The notes: generated by a model from the sequence alone, not told the origin. A stretch of DNA of 64,000 nt from Spirabiliibacterium pneumoniae (GCF_014884995.1 NZ_JABMII010000013.1:1-64000), one strand, 5' to 3'. Positions 37,993 through 49,486 are shown, numbered from the stretch's first letter. Made by a program: numbers and translations.

Positions 37993-40900
37993 ATGCCAAA
38001 ACGTACAGACATAAACAGTATTTTAATTATCGGGGCAGGCCCGATTGTGATTGGGCAGGCGTGTGAGTTTGATTACTCTGGCGCGCAGGCGTGCAAGGCG
38101 CTGCGGGAAGAGGGCTACCGCGTGATTTTGGTCAACTCCAACCCTGCGACCATTATGACTGACCCCAACATGGCGGATGCCACCTATATTGAGCCGATCC
38201 GCTGGGAAACGGTGGAGAAAATCATTGAACGTGAACGACCTGATGCGATCTTGCCCACCATGGGCGGGCAGACCGCACTTAACTGTGCGTTGGATTTGGC
38301 AAAACATGGCGTATTGAAAAAATACAACGTGGAGCTGATTGGCGCGACGGAAGATGCCATTGATAAAGCGGAAGACCGTGGGCGCTTTAAAGAAGCGATG
38401 GCGAAAATTGGCTTGAATACGCCAAAATCCTTTGTGGCACACACCTTTGAAGAGGCTTGGCAAGCGCAAAGTGCGGTCGGCTTTCCAACCTTGATTCGCC
38501 CGTCGTTCACCATGGGCGGCAGCGGCGGCGGAATTGCCTACAACCGCGATGAGTTTCAAGCTATTTGTGAGCGGGGCTTTGACGCTTCACCAACCCACGA
38601 ACTGCTGATCGAGCAATCGGTGCTGGGCTGGAAAGAGTATGAAATGGAAGTGGTGCGAGATAAGGCCGATAACTGCATTATCATTTGCTCGATTGAAAAC
38701 CTCGATGCCATGGGCGTGCACACGGGGGATTCGATCACCGTGGCGCCCGCGCAAACCTTGACTGATAAAGAATACCAAATTATGCGCAACGCCTCGCTTG
38801 CCGTGCTGCGGGAAATTGGCGTGGATACAGGTGGCTCGAACGTGCAATTTGCTATTAATCCTGAAAATGGCGAGATGATCGTGATTGAAATGAACCCGCG
38901 CGTGAGCCGCTCTTCTGCGCTGGCATCTAAAGCCACGGGCTTTCCGATTGCCAAAGTGGCAGCCAAATTGGCGGTGGGTTACACTTTAAACGAGCTGCGT
39001 AATGACATCACTGGCGGGTTGATTCCCGCCTCGTTTGAGCCGTCGATTGACTATGTGGTGACCAAAGTGCCGCGCTTTGCCTTTGAAAAATTCCCACAAG
39101 CGGACGACCGCCTCACCACCCAAATGAAATCGGTCGGCGAGGTGATGGCGATGGGGCGTACCTTCCAAGAGTCGCTTCAAAAAGCGCTGCGTGGTTTGGA
39201 AACGGGCATTTGTGGCTTTAATCTCAAAACTGAAGATACCGAAAAACTGCGCACAGAGCTTTCCAACCCAGGCCCTGAGCGAATTCTCTATGTGGCGGAC
39301 GCACTGGCCAGCGGTTGGTCAATTGATGAGGTGTATCATTACAGCAAAATCGACCCGTGGTTTTTAGTGCAAATTCGTGATTTGGTGCAAGACGAGCTGG
39401 CACTGGAGCAAAAAACGCTCGCCGATCTGGATTATCACGAATTACGTCGCTTAAAACGCAAAGGCTTTGCCGACAAGCGCATTGCCCAGTTGGTGAAATG
39501 TGATGAAAGTGCGGTGCGCGCCAAACGTGGCGAACTGGGGCTACACCCTGTGTATAAACGGGTGGACACTTGCGCAGCGGAGTTCACCTCAGACACGGCG
39601 TATCTCTATTCCACCTATGAGCAAGAGTGCGAATCTCGCCCAACCGATCGCAAAAAAGTGATGATTTTAGGTGGCGGCCCGAATCGCATTGGGCAAGGGA
39701 TTGAGTTTGATTACTGCTGTGTGCACGCCGCCCTTGCGCTTAAAGAGGCGGGCTTTGAAACCATTATGGTCAACTGCAACCCTGAAACCGTCTCAACCGA
39801 TTTCGACACCGCCGACAGGCTCTATTTTGAACCCTTGACGCTCGAAGAAGTGCTGGAAATCGTACGCATTGAAAATCCGTATGGCGTGATTGTGCATTAC
39901 GGCGGGCAAACACCACTTAAACTGGCCAGCGCGCTGCACGAAAACGGCGTACGCATTATCGGCACCTCCGCCGACAGTATTGATGCCGCTGAAGATCGCG
40001 AGCGCTTCCAGCACATTTTGCAGCAGCTCAATCTTAAGCAGCCTGAAAACCGTATTGCGCACAGCAGCGAGCAGGCGTTAACGCTGGCACAAGAAGTGGG
40101 TTATCCGCTGGTGGTGCGCCCGTCTTATGTGCTCGGTGGGCGCGCGATGCAAATTGTCTATAACGACGATGAACTACTGCGCTATATGCGCGAGGCGGTG
40201 AAAGTCTCCGACGATAGCCCAATTTTGCTTGACCACTTCCTCAACGACGCCATCGAGGTGGACGTGGATTGTATCTGTGACGGGCAAGAGGTGGTGATTG
40301 GCGGCATTATGCAACACATTGAGCAAGCGGGCATTCACAGCGGTGACTCGGCCTGCTCGCTGCCGCCGTATTCCTTGAGTGATGAAATTCAAGATGAAAT
40401 CCGCCGCCAAACCGTGGCGATGGCCAAGGCCCTCAACGTGGTGGGCTTGATGAACGTGCAATTTGCCGTCAAAGCAGGCGATGTTTATGTGCTCGAAGTC
40501 AATCCACGCGCTTCACGCACCGTGCCGTTTGTCTCCAAAGCCACTGGCGTGCCACTGGCGAAAATCGCCGCCAAAGTGATGGCGGGCATCTCGCTGGCTG
40601 AACAAGGCGTGCTGAAGGAAACCATACCGCACTTATATAGCGTGAAAGAAGCGGTGTTCCCATTTATCAAATTCCCAGGCGTAGACACTATTTTGGGGCC
40701 AGAAATGCGCTCCACGGGTGAAGTGATGGGTGTGGGTGAAACCTTTGCCGAAGCCTTTGTAAAAGCGCAACTCGGTGCGGGTGAGCGTCTGCCAGCCTCG
40801 GGTAAAATCTTCCTCTCCGTGGTGGACAGCGACAAAGCCAAATTGGTGCCATTGGCCAAAGCGCTGCAACAACTCGGCTACGGCTTGTGCTCAACCCGCG

Positions 40901-41187
40901 GCACTGCGCGGTTTTTGTGTGAGCAAGGCTTAGGTGTGCAAATTGTTAACAAAGTGCGCGAAGGCCGCCCGCATATTGTTGATGCCATCAAAAACGGCGA
41001 GATTGCGATGATCATCAACACCGCAGGCGCCCAGCCAGAATCGGTTGCCGACAGCCACTCAATTCGCACCAGCGCACTGCAAATGCGTATCCCGCTTTAC
41101 ACCACCATCGCTGGTGGCGAAGCGCTCAGCCAAGGGCTAGAAAGTTTACGCCAAACCCAAGTTTACCGCCTGCAGGATATGCACTAA
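37993..41187 (+). CDS. carB: Carbamoyl-phosphate synthase large subunit
   Basis: CarB makes carbamoyl phosphate from bicarbonate, ammonia and two ATP. The 1064-residue protein has two ATP-grasp halves, each opening with a pre-ATP-grasp loop ([21 protein letters not shown] at the start, [19 protein letters not shown] near residue 557), and a C-terminal MGS-like allosteric domain. The first core shows [10 protein letters not shown], the second SYVLGGRAM. The ATG at 37993 replaces an in-frame ATG at 37975 that lies inside the preceding gene. A perfect uptake-signal hairpin follows. Confidence 0.97.
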   Translation: MPKRTDINSILIIGAGPIVIGQACEFDYSGAQACKALREEGYRVILVNSNPATIMTDPNMADATYIEPIRWETVEKIIERERPDAILPTMGGQTALNCALDLAKHGVLKKYNVELIGATEDAIDKAEDRGRFKEAMAKIGLNTPKSFVAHTFEEAWQAQSAVGFPTLIRPSFTMGGSGGGIAYNRDEFQAICERGFDASPTHELLIEQSVLGWKEYEMEVVRDKADNCIIICSIENLDAMGVHTGDSITVAPAQTLTDKEYQIMRNASLAVLREIGVDTGGSNVQFAINPENGEMIVIEMNPRVSRSSALASKATGFPIAKVAAKLAVGYTLNELRNDITGGLIPASFEPSIDYVVTKVPRFAFEKFPQADDRLTTQMKSVGEVMAMGRTFQESLQKALRGLETGICGFNLKTEDTEKLRTELSNPGPERILYVADALASGWSIDEVYHYSKIDPWFLVQIRDLVQDELALEQKTLADLDYHELRRLKRKGFADKRIAQLVKCDESAVRAKRGELGLHPVYKRVDTCAAEFTSDTAYLYSTYEQECESRPTDRKKVMILGGGPNRIGQGIEFDYCCVHAALALKEAGFETIMVNCNPETVSTDFDTADRLYFEPLTLEEVLEIVRIENPYGVIVHYGGQTPLKLASALHENGVRIIGTSADSIDAAEDRERFQHILQQLNLKQPENRIAHSSEQALTLAQEVGYPLVVRPSYVLGGRAMQIVYNDDELLRYMREAVKVSDDSPILLDHFLNDAIEVDVDCICDGQEVVIGGIMQHIEQAGIHSGDSACSLPPYSLSDEIQDEIRRQTVAMAKALNVVGLMNVQFAVKAGDVYVLEVNPRASRTVPFVSKATGVPLAKIAAKVMAGISLAEQGVLKETIPHLYSVKEAVFPFIKFPGVDTILGPEMRSTGEVMGVGETFAEAFVKAQLGAGERLPASGKIFLSVVDSDKAKLVPLAKALQQLGYGLCSTRGTARFLCEQGLGVQIVNKVREGRPHIVDAIKNGEIAMIINTAGAQPESVADSHSIRTSALQMRIPLYTTIAGGEALSQGLESLRQTQVYRLQDMH

Positions 41188-41190
41188 GTG

Positions 41191-41214
41191 AAAGTGCGGT
41201 TTAACCGCACTTTT
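41191..41214 (+). terminator. Inverted uptake-signal terminator after carB
   Basis: AAAGTGCGGT and ACCGCACTTT pair around TTA, with T following. It is five bases after the carB stop. Confidence 0.8.
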
Positions 41215-41279
41215 GTTAAGGTTTCAAAAACGCGCCAATTCCTTTATGATATAAAAAACAACCAACCAGTGAGGCGAAT

Positions 41280-41927
41280 ATGAAACTGTATGTGTATGAA
41301 CATTGCCCGTATTGTGTCAAGGCGATGATGATCTTTGGGTTGAAAAAGGTGCCCTATGAAAAAGTCATTTTGATGGAAGATGATGTGGATACGCCAACTA
41401 ATATGGTGGGCAGCAAAGTTGTTCCGATTTTAGAGAAAGATGACGGCACGTTTATGCCTGAAAGCATGGACATCGTGCATTTTATTGATAATCTCGATGG
41501 CAAGCCATTGGTCACGGGGGAAAGTGTACCTGCGATTGCGCAGTGGCAAGCCGAGCACCGTGAAACCGTCAACAGCCTGCTTTATCCGCGCTTTGCTAAT
41601 GCACCTTTCCCTGAGCTGAAAACCGATGCGGCGTATGATCGCTATGTGCAGCGCATGACAGGTAAAGTCGGGGATTTGGATAAATTGCTCGATTTCACAC
41701 CGCACTTTGTCACCCAGCTTAACAGGGCACTGGTGTTTTTAGACAGCTTGATTGTCTCCCCTGAGGCGGTCAATGGCGAGTTGTCAGAAGATGACTTCCA
41801 TCTTTTTGCCAGCCTGCGCTCGCTCACGTTGGTTAAAGGCCTTCAGTTCCCTGAAAAAATTGATGCCTATGTGCGCACTATGGCGAAAAAATCAGATGTT
41901 GCACTGCTTGATGGTATGGCGCTTTAG
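41280..41927 (+). CDS. grxB: Glutaredoxin 2
   Basis: GrxB is an atypical, GST-like glutaredoxin of about 24 kDa. The 215-residue protein has the CPYC active site at residues 9-12 in YEHCPYCVKA, the cis-Pro loop SKVVPILEKDDG, and MPESMDIVHFID, as in E. coli GrxB. It uses glutathione to reduce protein disulfides in the cytoplasm. It lies nine bases before the DyP peroxidase gene, so the two form a likely oxidative-stress pair. Confidence 0.94.
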   Translation: MKLYVYEHCPYCVKAMMIFGLKKVPYEKVILMEDDVDTPTNMVGSKVVPILEKDDGTFMPESMDIVHFIDNLDGKPLVTGESVPAIAQWQAEHRETVNSLLYPRFANAPFPELKTDAAYDRYVQRMTGKVGDLDKLLDFTPHFVTQLNRALVFLDSLIVSPEAVNGELSEDDFHLFASLRSLTLVKGLQFPEKIDAYVRTMAKKSDVALLDGMAL

Positions 41928-41936
41928 GGAGGAATT

Positions 41937-42860
41937 ATGAGTATTAACTCACAGAAAGTTTTAGATAATCCGAATAATAATACGGTGTTTATGGTGTGGA
42001 ATTTTCGCGCGGGTGAGGACATTCAACCGCACTTTCAACGCCTGTGTAGCTTGGTGGTCAATCTCAATCACAGTATTGAAACGCGCTTTCCGAATACGCA
42101 AGCCAGTGTGGTGCTTGGTATCGGGTTTGAGGCGTGGGCATTGCTGGATTTGCCAAAACCTCTGCCTAAACAGTTTGAAAAATTTGTGGAAATTAAAGGG
42201 CAAAAGCACACCGCTGTGTCTACCCGTGGTGATTTACATTTGCACATTCGTGCTCAAGACCCGAGCTTATGTATTGATTTGGCAACACAAATTAGCGATG
42301 TGCTCAACCCTGTGGCGGAGTGTGTGGAAGAAGTCCACGGCTTTCGTTATTGGGACGGGCGCAGTATCTTAGGCTTTGTGGACGGCACCGAAAACCCACA
42401 AGGCGAAGCGCGCGCCTTTTTTGGCATGATTGGCGAGGAAGACCCTGACTACCAAGGCGGCAGCTATCTTTTCGTGCAAAAATACATTCACGATATGCAG
42501 GCGTGGCGCGCTTTGCCAGTGAGTGAGCAAGAAAAAGTGATCGGGCGCTCGAAGGTTGATGACATCGAAATGAGCGATGAGGAAAAGCCGAGCAATGCCC
42601 ACTCTGCGCTGGCGAATGTGGGTGATGATTTCAAAGTGGTGCGGGATAATATGCCCTTTGGCAACACCGCCAATAACGAAATGGGCACCTATTTTATCTG
42701 TTATGCCAGTTCGTTTGACACAGTGAAAAAAATGCTGACCAATATGTTCATCGGCGATCCTGTGGGCAATTCCGACCGCATTTTGGACTTCAGCACCGCC
42801 AAAACGGGCACGCTGTTTTTTGTGCCAACGGAAGATATGCTCGGCGATTTCGCAGGCTAA
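41937..42860 (+). CDS. yfeX: DyP-type heme peroxidase, YfeX-like
   Basis: The 307-residue protein has the DyP distal motif GFVDGTENP with the catalytic Asp, the likely proximal heme His222 in SNAHSALANV, and the later GTYFICYASSF region. It has no export signal, so it is cytoplasmic. It resembles E. coli YfeX along the whole length. YfeX has been described both as a peroxidase acting on porphyrinogens and as a contested deferrochelatase. The start follows TAGGGAGGAATT. It shares an operon with grxB. Confidence 0.85.
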   Translation: MSINSQKVLDNPNNNTVFMVWNFRAGEDIQPHFQRLCSLVVNLNHSIETRFPNTQASVVLGIGFEAWALLDLPKPLPKQFEKFVEIKGQKHTAVSTRGDLHLHIRAQDPSLCIDLATQISDVLNPVAECVEEVHGFRYWDGRSILGFVDGTENPQGEARAFFGMIGEEDPDYQGGSYLFVQKYIHDMQAWRALPVSEQEKVIGRSKVDDIEMSDEEKPSNAHSALANVGDDFKVVRDNMPFGNTANNEMGTYFICYASSFDTVKKMLTNMFIGDPVGNSDRILDFSTAKTGTLFFVPTEDMLGDFAG

Positions 42861-42877
42861 GGTAAAGTGCGGTTAGC

Positions 42878-43771
42878 ATGAACGACAAAATGCTGCTAGA
42901 GCTTTTTTTAAATGAGCTGTGGCTTGAGCAAGGGCTGTCGCAAAATACCATCGCCTCTTATCGTTTGGATTTGACCGCACTTTTTCATTGGTGCAAAGAA
43001 AATCACCGCACGGTGTTCAATGTTGACAGCCACGACCTGCAAACCTTTCTCGGCGAGCGCCTTAAACAAGGTTATAAAGCCACCAGTTCGGCGCGAATGC
43101 TCAGTAGCTTACGCAAATTTTTTCTTTATTTAGAACGTGAGAAACAGCGCGCGGACAACCCCTGCGCGGTGTTGCAATCGCCGAAATTGCCATCACGCTT
43201 GCCGAAATCGCTCACCGAAGGGCAGGTGAGTGATTTGCTCAATGCGCCCGCCACCGACGAGCCGCTGGAGCTGCGCGACAAAGCTATGCTGGAGCTGCTT
43301 TATGCCACAGGGCTGCGAGTGAGCGAATTGGTGTCGCTGACATTAGACAGCATCAGCCTCAATCAAGGCGTGGTGCGCGTGATCGGCAAAGGCAACAAAG
43401 AGCGGTTGGTACCGATGGGCGATGAAGCCAATTTTTGGATTCGGGAATTTATTATTTATGGGCGAGATGTACTGCTCAATGGCACAAGTTCAGATGTATT
43501 ATTTCCTAGTCGGAGAGGGCAGCAGATGACCCGCCAAACCTTTTGGCATCGCATCAAGCATTATGCTTTGCGCGCGGATATCAATCAAAACAGCCTCTCA
43601 CCGCATGTGTTGCGCCACGCCTTTGCGACCCATTTGGTCAATCACGGCGCGGATTTGCGGGTGGTGCAAATGCTGCTTGGCCACAGCGATCTCTCCACCA
43701 CCCAAATTTACACCCATGTTGCCAACGAACGGCTGAAAAAGCTCCATGCTAAATTCCATCCACGGGGGTAA
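42878..43771 (+). CDS. xerD: Site-specific tyrosine recombinase XerD
   Basis: XerD with XerC resolves chromosome dimers at dif, controlled by FtsK. The 297-residue protein has an N-terminal SAM-like domain and catalytic residues in ATGLRVSELV (Arg), GKGNKER (Lys), HVLRHAFATHL (His-x-x-Arg), LLGHSDLSTTQIYTHV (His, Tyr). It is closer to XerD than XerC in the ending LKKLHAKFHPRG. An uptake signal sits directly upstream of the start. Confidence 0.94.
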   Translation: MNDKMLLELFLNELWLEQGLSQNTIASYRLDLTALFHWCKENHRTVFNVDSHDLQTFLGERLKQGYKATSSARMLSSLRKFFLYLEREKQRADNPCAVLQSPKLPSRLPKSLTEGQVSDLLNAPATDEPLELRDKAMLELLYATGLRVSELVSLTLDSISLNQGVVRVIGKGNKERLVPMGDEANFWIREFIIYGRDVLLNGTSSDVLFPSRRGQQMTRQTFWHRIKHYALRADINQNSLSPHVLRHAFATHLVNHGADLRVVQMLLGHSDLSTTQIYTHVANERLKKLHAKFHPRG

Positions 43772-43799
43772 AAGTGAAGTGCGATTAACCGCACTTTTA

Positions 43800-44291
43800 T
43801 TATTCAACAGTCACTGACTCAATGACGATTTCTTCTTTCGGCACGTCTTGGTGATAGCCGTAATTGCCCGTTTTCACTTTACGGATTTTATCCACCACGT
43901 CCATGCCGTCCACCACTTTGCCGAACACCGCATAGCCCCAGCCTTGCATATTTTCCGCTTTGAAATCAAGGAAATCGTTGTCATTCACATTGATGAAAAA
44001 CTGCGCAGTAGCCGAGTGCGGATCGCTTGTGCGCGCCATGGCAATGGTGCCGCGTTTGTTGCTTAGGCCATTGTTGGCTTCGTTTTTGATTGGCGCATTA
44101 GTGGCTTTTTCCTTCATGCCACTTTCTAAACCACCACCTTGAATCATAAAGCCGTCGATCACGCGGTGAAAAATGGTATTGTTATAAAAGCCGCTTTTGC
44201 AGTAGTTAAGAAAATTTTCACAGGTTTGCGGGGCCTTAGCGCTGTCCAGTTCCAATTTAATGTCGCCGAAGTTTGTGTGCAGAATTACCAT
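43800..44291 (-). CDS. ppiB: Peptidyl-prolyl cis-trans isomerase B (cyclophilin)
   Basis: The 163-residue cytoplasmic cyclophilin has the core [30 protein letters not shown] and [17 protein letters not shown]. It has no signal peptide, matching PpiB rather than PpiA. It is divergent from cysS across 100 bases, an order shared with E. coli (ppiB-cysS). An imperfect uptake-signal hairpin separates it from xerD at 43772-43799. Confidence 0.95.
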   Translation of the reverse strand: MVILHTNFGDIKLELDSAKAPQTCENFLNYCKSGFYNNTIFHRVIDGFMIQGGGLESGMKEKATNAPIKNEANNGLSNKRGTIAMARTSDPHSATAQFFINVNDNDFLDFKAENMQGWGYAVFGKVVDGMDVVDKIRKVKTGNYGYHQDVPKEEIVIESVTVE

Positions 44292-44391
44292 ATTAAAGAT
44301 CCTTTTTTGTCGATTAAACGTTATAATGTGCGGTTATTATTCCATAAAAAACGTGCTGCCGCCACCGACAGCACATGCACAAAGGGGCGCT

Positions 44392-45771
44392 ATGTTAAAA
44401 ATCTACAACACTTACGAACGCAATAAAGAAGAATTTAAACCTATCCACGCAGGCAAAGTGGGCATGTATGTGTGTGGGGTGACTGTCTATGATCTCTGCC
44501 ACATCGGACATGGGCGAACTTTTGTGTGTTTTGACGTGATCGCGCGCTTTTTGCGCCATTTAGGCTACGATCTAACCTATGTGCGCAACATTACTGATGT
44601 GGACGATAAAATCATCAAACGCGCGTTGGCCAATCACGAAACCTGCGAACAACTTGTTGATCGCATGGTCGCGGAGATGTATCAAGACTTTGATGCGCTC
44701 AATATCCAACGCCCCGACATCGAACCACGCGCCACGCACCATATTGCAGATATTATTGCCATTGTACAAACCTTGATTGACAAAAAACACGCCTATGTGG
44801 CGGATAACGGCGATGTGATGTTCTCGGTGGCCAGTTTTGACCACTATGGCAAACTCTCCCGCCAAGACCTTGAGCAACTACAAGCTGGCGCGAGAGTGGA
44901 GATTTCCGCCATCAAACAAAACCCGATGGACTTCGTGCTGTGGAAAATGTCGAAAGAAAACGAACCCAGCTGGGATTCACCGTGGGGAAAAGGCCGCCCA
45001 GGCTGGCATATTGAATGTTCAGCTATGAATTTCAAAGAGCTCGGACCGCACTTTGACATTCACGGCGGTGGCTCGGATTTGATGTTTCCACACCACGAAA
45101 ATGAAATTGCTCAATCGTGTTGCGCCCACGGTGGGAGCTATGTGAATTACTGGATTCACTCGGGCATGATTATGGTCGACAAAGAAAAAATGTCGAAGTC
45201 ACTGAACAACTTTTTCACCATTCGTGATGTGCTTAAACATTACAACGGCGAAAGTGTGCGCTACTTCCTGCTCACGGCGCATTATCGCAGCCAGCTCAAT
45301 TACAGCGATGAAAACCTCAATCTCGCCCACAGCGCCCTTGAACGGCTTTACACCGCACTTCGCGGCACGGATAAAAGTGCGGTTGCCAGTGGTGGCGAGT
45401 GTTTTGTGCAAGCTTTTAATGAGGCCATGAACGATGATTTCAATACCCCTGGCGCGCTGGCGGTGCTGTTTGACATGGCGCGTGAAGTGAACAAACTCAA
45501 GCAAGAAAACGCGCTTGATAAGGCCAATGGTCTTGCAGCACAAATGCGTAAACTCGGCGACGTGCTCGGGATTTTATACCAAGACCCCGAGGCGTTTTTA
45601 CAAGCAGGGAATGACGATGACGTGGCGGAAATCGAAGCCTTAATTGCCGAGCGCAACCAAGCCCGCGCCGAGAAAAATTGGGCACAAGCCGATGCCGCGC
45701 GGGACAAACTCACCGCCATGGGCATCGTGCTCGAAGACGGCCCACAAGGCACCACCTGGCGGCGCGGGTAA
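44392..45771 (+). CDS. cysS: Cysteinyl-tRNA synthetase
   Basis: CysS charges tRNA-Cys. The 459-residue enzyme has the zinc ligand Cys in [17 protein letters not shown] with the HIGH-type loop, the later Cys and His in GWHIECSAM and [13 protein letters not shown], and [14 protein letters not shown] as the KMSKS loop. The ATG at 44392 ([11 protein letters not shown]) follows AAAGGGGCGC and gives the usual length; upstream in-frame ATGs overlap the promoter region. Confidence 0.96.
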   Translation: MLKIYNTYERNKEEFKPIHAGKVGMYVCGVTVYDLCHIGHGRTFVCFDVIARFLRHLGYDLTYVRNITDVDDKIIKRALANHETCEQLVDRMVAEMYQDFDALNIQRPDIEPRATHHIADIIAIVQTLIDKKHAYVADNGDVMFSVASFDHYGKLSRQDLEQLQAGARVEISAIKQNPMDFVLWKMSKENEPSWDSPWGKGRPGWHIECSAMNFKELGPHFDIHGGGSDLMFPHHENEIAQSCCAHGGSYVNYWIHSGMIMVDKEKMSKSLNNFFTIRDVLKHYNGESVRYFLLTAHYRSQLNYSDENLNLAHSALERLYTALRGTDKSAVASGGECFVQAFNEAMNDDFNTPGALAVLFDMAREVNKLKQENALDKANGLAAQMRKLGDVLGILYQDPEAFLQAGNDDDVAEIEALIAERNQARAEKNWAQADAARDKLTAMGIVLEDGPQGTTWRRG

Positions 45772-45824
45772 TGACGTAAAAGTGCGGTCGCCCGCACTTT
45801 GGTAGATGATTAAAAGGGGGATAT

Positions 45825-48365
45825 ATGAAAACATCATACAACGTTAAGTTTACTCTTGGTGCGCTGCTGGTGATGATGACATGCGGTGCAAGAGCAGAAT
45901 ATACTGATATTGAGTGTGCTAGTCCTTACGGCTGTCAAGTGTTTAATCCAGCTGGGCCGATGAATGAAGAACAAGCGCCTCGCATAAAATATAGCATCAA
46001 TTATCTTGGTACAGACATAGCATCTCGTTTGCTTGAAGCTGAAAATATTCATGTAAACGTGAAAGCGGGGAAATATCAAAACCTTCCAGCTCAAAGTAAT
46101 GGCATCACGGAACATGGTATGGATGCTTATGCGCTCTTTCCTTTGACGCAAGTACGCAAAGACTACATAACATTAGAAAAAGGCGTCGATATTACGTTAG
46201 ATAACTATCCAAATTCTGCTGCTTCTATTTTGTATTTATGGCATGGTCAAAAGGGGATTGTCGAAAAAGGCGTATCGATTAATATTGGGCACAGTTTTGA
46301 TCAATATCATGGCAGTGGTGATGAAGGTGGACAAGCATTTATTTTACACAAAGAGAGTTCGCTGGATAATCAGGCGGATATTACCTTAGCAGGCAATAGC
46401 ACTCAAGGATTTAATTTACAAGACAGCACCGTTAGTGTATTAAGTCACAACCATAAAGTGCGGTTAGAAGGTGAGGGGGCGGTAGTAGCAACCCTATTTG
46501 ATGGCGGCCATTTTGTGGCGGATAATGTTGATATTTTAGGTAATGATGCAAAATATCAGCAGATATTTAACATATTTGCTGGTGCAGATCATAACACTCA
46601 AGTGGAATTGCGTAACAGTAAAGTTAACCTTAATGAAGATAGTGCGGTTATTACTTTCATATCGGATGGAAGCAACAGTCATGCTTCGATGGCGCAGTTG
46701 ACAGCAACGCTGGATCACAATGAAATCAAAACAGGCGTTGGAGTGAATGTATTTGCACAACAAAGCGACCAGCGAAATGATGCCATAGTGGATATTCAAG
46801 GTGGAATATTCACGGCTAATAAGTTGGTGAATATCAATGATCCACAGGTGGTGGCGTTGCTGGGAGAGGGGGCATCAGGAGATAATACCACCCTCACTTT
46901 GAATGCGAGTGGTAATGCGCAGCTTTCAGGGGTGAGTTATATTAATCCAACTCAGCTACATGGCAATGTTAAATTTAACCTGCGTGACGGCAGCCATTGG
47001 CGTTTTAAAGGTGATAGTAGCGTCGATAACCTGAATGTTGACAATGCCACTGTTGAGTTTGATCAGGATAGCCAATTCCATACGTTGACGATTAATCACG
47101 ATCTTGAAGGGAACGGTATCTTCGTGCTTAACAGCGATTTAAGTGCGCAGCAAGCGGATATGATCGCAGTGAAAGGGTTGGTCAAAGGTAGTCATTTGTT
47201 AAAGGTGCGTGACAGTCACAAAGAGCCGAGTGCACCAAATGGCAAAGTGATACTCGTAACCTCACATGGTGGTGATGGGCAGTTTGCATTGAAAGATAAA
47301 CCGTTTGTCGACGCAGGAGTCTATCGCTATCTTCTTCGCCGTCAAGGTGATCATTGGGAATTAGCGCATTTAGGTGAAAAAGCTGCTCCTGAGAATAAAT
47401 CTCCAACACCACAAATCCCATCTACTTCCGTGAGTGCTGGTGGTTTTGGTTATACTGTTGCGAATGAAAGTGCACCAGTAGGAAAAAATGCCCAAAGTGT
47501 GGTCGAGAAAACATTGAGCCAATGGGCGAATAATACCATTGCATTAATGCAAGCAAGCCAAGCTTATTTGTTTCACCAAAGCGAAAGTCTACATCAGAGA
47601 GTTAACACGATCCATCAAAACGAAAAAAGCCAAGGTTTATGGTTGCTCAACAGCAATAGCTGGGATAAATTTGATAGCTTTACCACAGCACAAGCCAAGA
47701 CATCAGGGTTTGAGCAGAACAACCACACCTTAACACTAGGCTATGATAAAAGCTGGCTGAATGGCAGCACTCGTCATTATTTCGGTATATTAGCTGGCAC
47801 AGGACGCGCGAATATTGATGTTAAACAAGGTTATGGTGATGGGCGTATTCGTGCTTATCATGCAGGTGTTTACGGTGGCGTAGAGTGGCAAAATGGTGTG
47901 TATCTTGACGGCGATTATCACTATACACGCGTTCATTTAAAAGCTGATGGTGTGGACGAGCAGCATAAGAATGCACACAGTGTAAGATTAGGTACAGGTG
48001 CAATCGTGCCTATGACAGCTCAGTTTTCTCTAGTGCCACAAGGTGACTTAAGTGCGGTTAAGTTTAATGGTGATACGCTATATCAGAGTCGCATAGGGGC
48101 TCAAGTGCGAGCGTATTGGGCAACGAATCGTATCGAATTTAAGCCTTTTGTGGGAGCATATTGGCTGAAAGACTACGGTCATCATGATATTGTACTTAAT
48201 GGCTACGCACTTGATGTACAACATCTTGGTAGCCGAGCACAATTGGAGGCTGGTATGTTAGCACAAACGTATTTCGGCGCATTCACTGTGTCAGCACAAC
48301 GTGAGCAGGGAAAACATTTCAAACGTAAAACACAGTTACAAATTGGGTATAGTTACCAATGGTAA
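45825..48365 (+). CDS. Type V autotransporter (classical, 846 residues)
   Basis: A Sec signal (cut near residue 24 after GARA) leads to a passenger of about 530 residues rich in Asn, Asp and short beta-strands, without a visible serine-protease or lipase motif. It has a pertactin-like run (WRFKGDSSVDNLNVDNATVEF) before a proline-rich linker near residue 525 (NKSPTPQIPSTSVS). The last 250 residues form a 12-strand autotransporter barrel with an aromatic end YSYQW. The passenger probably displays an adhesive beta-helix; ligand and processing are unknown. The gene is flanked by uptake-signal hairpins and is AT-richer than cysS. Confidence 0.88.
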   Translation: MKTSYNVKFTLGALLVMMTCGARAEYTDIECASPYGCQVFNPAGPMNEEQAPRIKYSINYLGTDIASRLLEAENIHVNVKAGKYQNLPAQSNGITEHGMDAYALFPLTQVRKDYITLEKGVDITLDNYPNSAASILYLWHGQKGIVEKGVSINIGHSFDQYHGSGDEGGQAFILHKESSLDNQADITLAGNSTQGFNLQDSTVSVLSHNHKVRLEGEGAVVATLFDGGHFVADNVDILGNDAKYQQIFNIFAGADHNTQVELRNSKVNLNEDSAVITFISDGSNSHASMAQLTATLDHNEIKTGVGVNVFAQQSDQRNDAIVDIQGGIFTANKLVNINDPQVVALLGEGASGDNTTLTLNASGNAQLSGVSYINPTQLHGNVKFNLRDGSHWRFKGDSSVDNLNVDNATVEFDQDSQFHTLTINHDLEGNGIFVLNSDLSAQQADMIAVKGLVKGSHLLKVRDSHKEPSAPNGKVILVTSHGGDGQFALKDKPFVDAGVYRYLLRRQGDHWELAHLGEKAAPENKSPTPQIPSTSVSAGGFGYTVANESAPVGKNAQSVVEKTLSQWANNTIALMQASQAYLFHQSESLHQRVNTIHQNEKSQGLWLLNSNSWDKFDSFTTAQAKTSGFEQNNHTLTLGYDKSWLNGSTRHYFGILAGTGRANIDVKQGYGDGRIRAYHAGVYGGVEWQNGVYLDGDYHYTRVHLKADGVDEQHKNAHSVRLGTGAIVPMTAQFSLVPQGDLSAVKFNGDTLYQSRIGAQVRAYWATNRIEFKPFVGAYWLKDYGHHDIVLNGYALDVQHLGSRAQLEAGMLAQTYFGAFTVSAQREQGKHFKRKTQLQIGYSYQW

Positions 48366-48370
48366 AAATA

Positions 48371-48397
48371 AAACCGCACTTTAAGGTGCGGTTTTTT
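48371..48397. terminator. Terminator between the autotransporter and folD
   Basis: AAACCGCACTTT and a shorter AGGTGCGGTTT pair, then seven T follow on the plus strand. It serves both converging genes. Confidence 0.8.
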
Positions 48398-48406
48398 TGT
48401 TGAGGA

Positions 48407-49261
48407 TTATTTATCGTGATAATGCTCACAGGCATATAGCGTATTGCTCATTAACATCGCCACCGTCATCGGGCCAACGCCACCAGGCACAGGGGTGATG
48501 TGGCTGGCGTGGGCTTTGGCGGCGTCAAAATCCACATCGCCGACAAGGCCATTTTCGGTGCGATTAATGCCCACATCAATCACCACCGCGCCAGGTTGGA
48601 TCCAGTCGCCTGGAATAAAGTGCGGTTTGCCCACGGCAACCACCAAAATTTCCGCTTGCTTGACCAAGTCTTTTAAATTTTTGGTGAAGCGATGCGCAAC
48701 AGTGACGGTGCAGCCCGCGAGCAATAGCTCCAGCGCCATTGGGCGGCCGACAATATTTGATGCCCCCACCACCACAGCATGCTGCCCGTGTAAGTCAATA
48801 TTCAACGTTTTCAACAGCGTGATAATGCCGTATGGCGTGCAAGCGCGCAGCAATGGAATGCGTTGGCATAAACGCCCAACGTTATAGGGGTGAAAGCCAT
48901 CTACATCTTTATCTGGGCGAATGCGCTCAATCACCTTTGTGCTATCAATGTGCTTTGGAAGTGGCAATTGTACCAAAATGCCGTCGATGCTATCGTCGTT
49001 ATTCAGCTCATCGATTACAGAAAGCAGCGCATTTTCTGTGGTATCTTGTGGCAAATCGAAGGATTTTGAATAAATACCCAGCTCATCACAGGTGCGGCGT
49101 TTGCTCCCCACATAGACTTGTGAAGCGGGGTCTGCCCCCACCAAAATCACCGCCAGGCCAGGCGCGCGTTTGCCTTGCGCTTTGCGTTGTTGAATTTTTT
49201 CAGCGATCTCATGTTTAATGTGTTTGGCAACGGCGCTGCCAGAGATGATTTCCGCGGTCAT
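48407..49261 (-). CDS. folD: Bifunctional methylene-THF dehydrogenase/cyclohydrolase FolD
   Basis: FolD interconverts 5,10-methylene- and 10-formyl-tetrahydrofolate. The 284-residue protein has [50 protein letters not shown] (NADP loop), and a C-terminal [25 protein letters not shown]. The ATG at 49261 (MTAEIISGS) follows AAAGGAAA and is chosen over an in-frame start at 49279. It runs toward the autotransporter. Confidence 0.97.
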   Translation of the reverse strand: MTAEIISGSAVAKHIKHEIAEKIQQRKAQGKRAPGLAVILVGADPASQVYVGSKRRTCDELGIYSKSFDLPQDTTENALLSVIDELNNDDSIDGILVQLPLPKHIDSTKVIERIRPDKDVDGFHPYNVGRLCQRIPLLRACTPYGIITLLKTLNIDLHGQHAVVVGASNIVGRPMALELLLAGCTVTVAHRFTKNLKDLVKQAEILVVAVGKPHFIPGDWIQPGAVVIDVGINRTENGLVGDVDFDAAKAHASHITPVPGGVGPMTVAMLMSNTLYACEHYHDK

Positions 49262-49369
49262 AGCATTTCCTTTGTGCAACAGTTTTGCGTATTTTGTCAG
49301 AAAAGTGCGGTTTTGGTAAGCCTAAAAGTGCTAAATTTAAGCACTTGCGTGAAAAAAGATAAAAAGTCG

Positions 49370-49397
49370 TTGACGAAAATTTCAAGCCTTTTATAAT
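49370..49397 (+). promoter_or_regulatory. Promoter of the tRNA-Pro/tRNA-Arg pair
   Basis: TTGACG at 49370-49375 and a perfect TATAAT at 49392-49397 are 16 bases apart. The predicted start is a few bases before tRNA-Pro. Confidence 0.75.
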
Positions 49398-49409
49398 AGC
49401 AAACCTAGT

Positions 49410-49486
49410 CGGCGAGTAGCGCAGTTTGGTAGCGCAACTGGTTTGGGACCAGTGGGTCGTAGGTTCAAATCCTATCTCGCCGACCA
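49410..49486 (+). tRNA. tRNA-Pro (anticodon TGG)
   Basis: A full cloverleaf of 77 bases with acceptor stem CGGCGAG/CTCGCCG, T-loop GTTCAAAT, encoded CCA end and anticodon TGG in TTTGGGA. It is read from the promoter just upstream together with tRNA-Arg. Confidence 0.95.
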
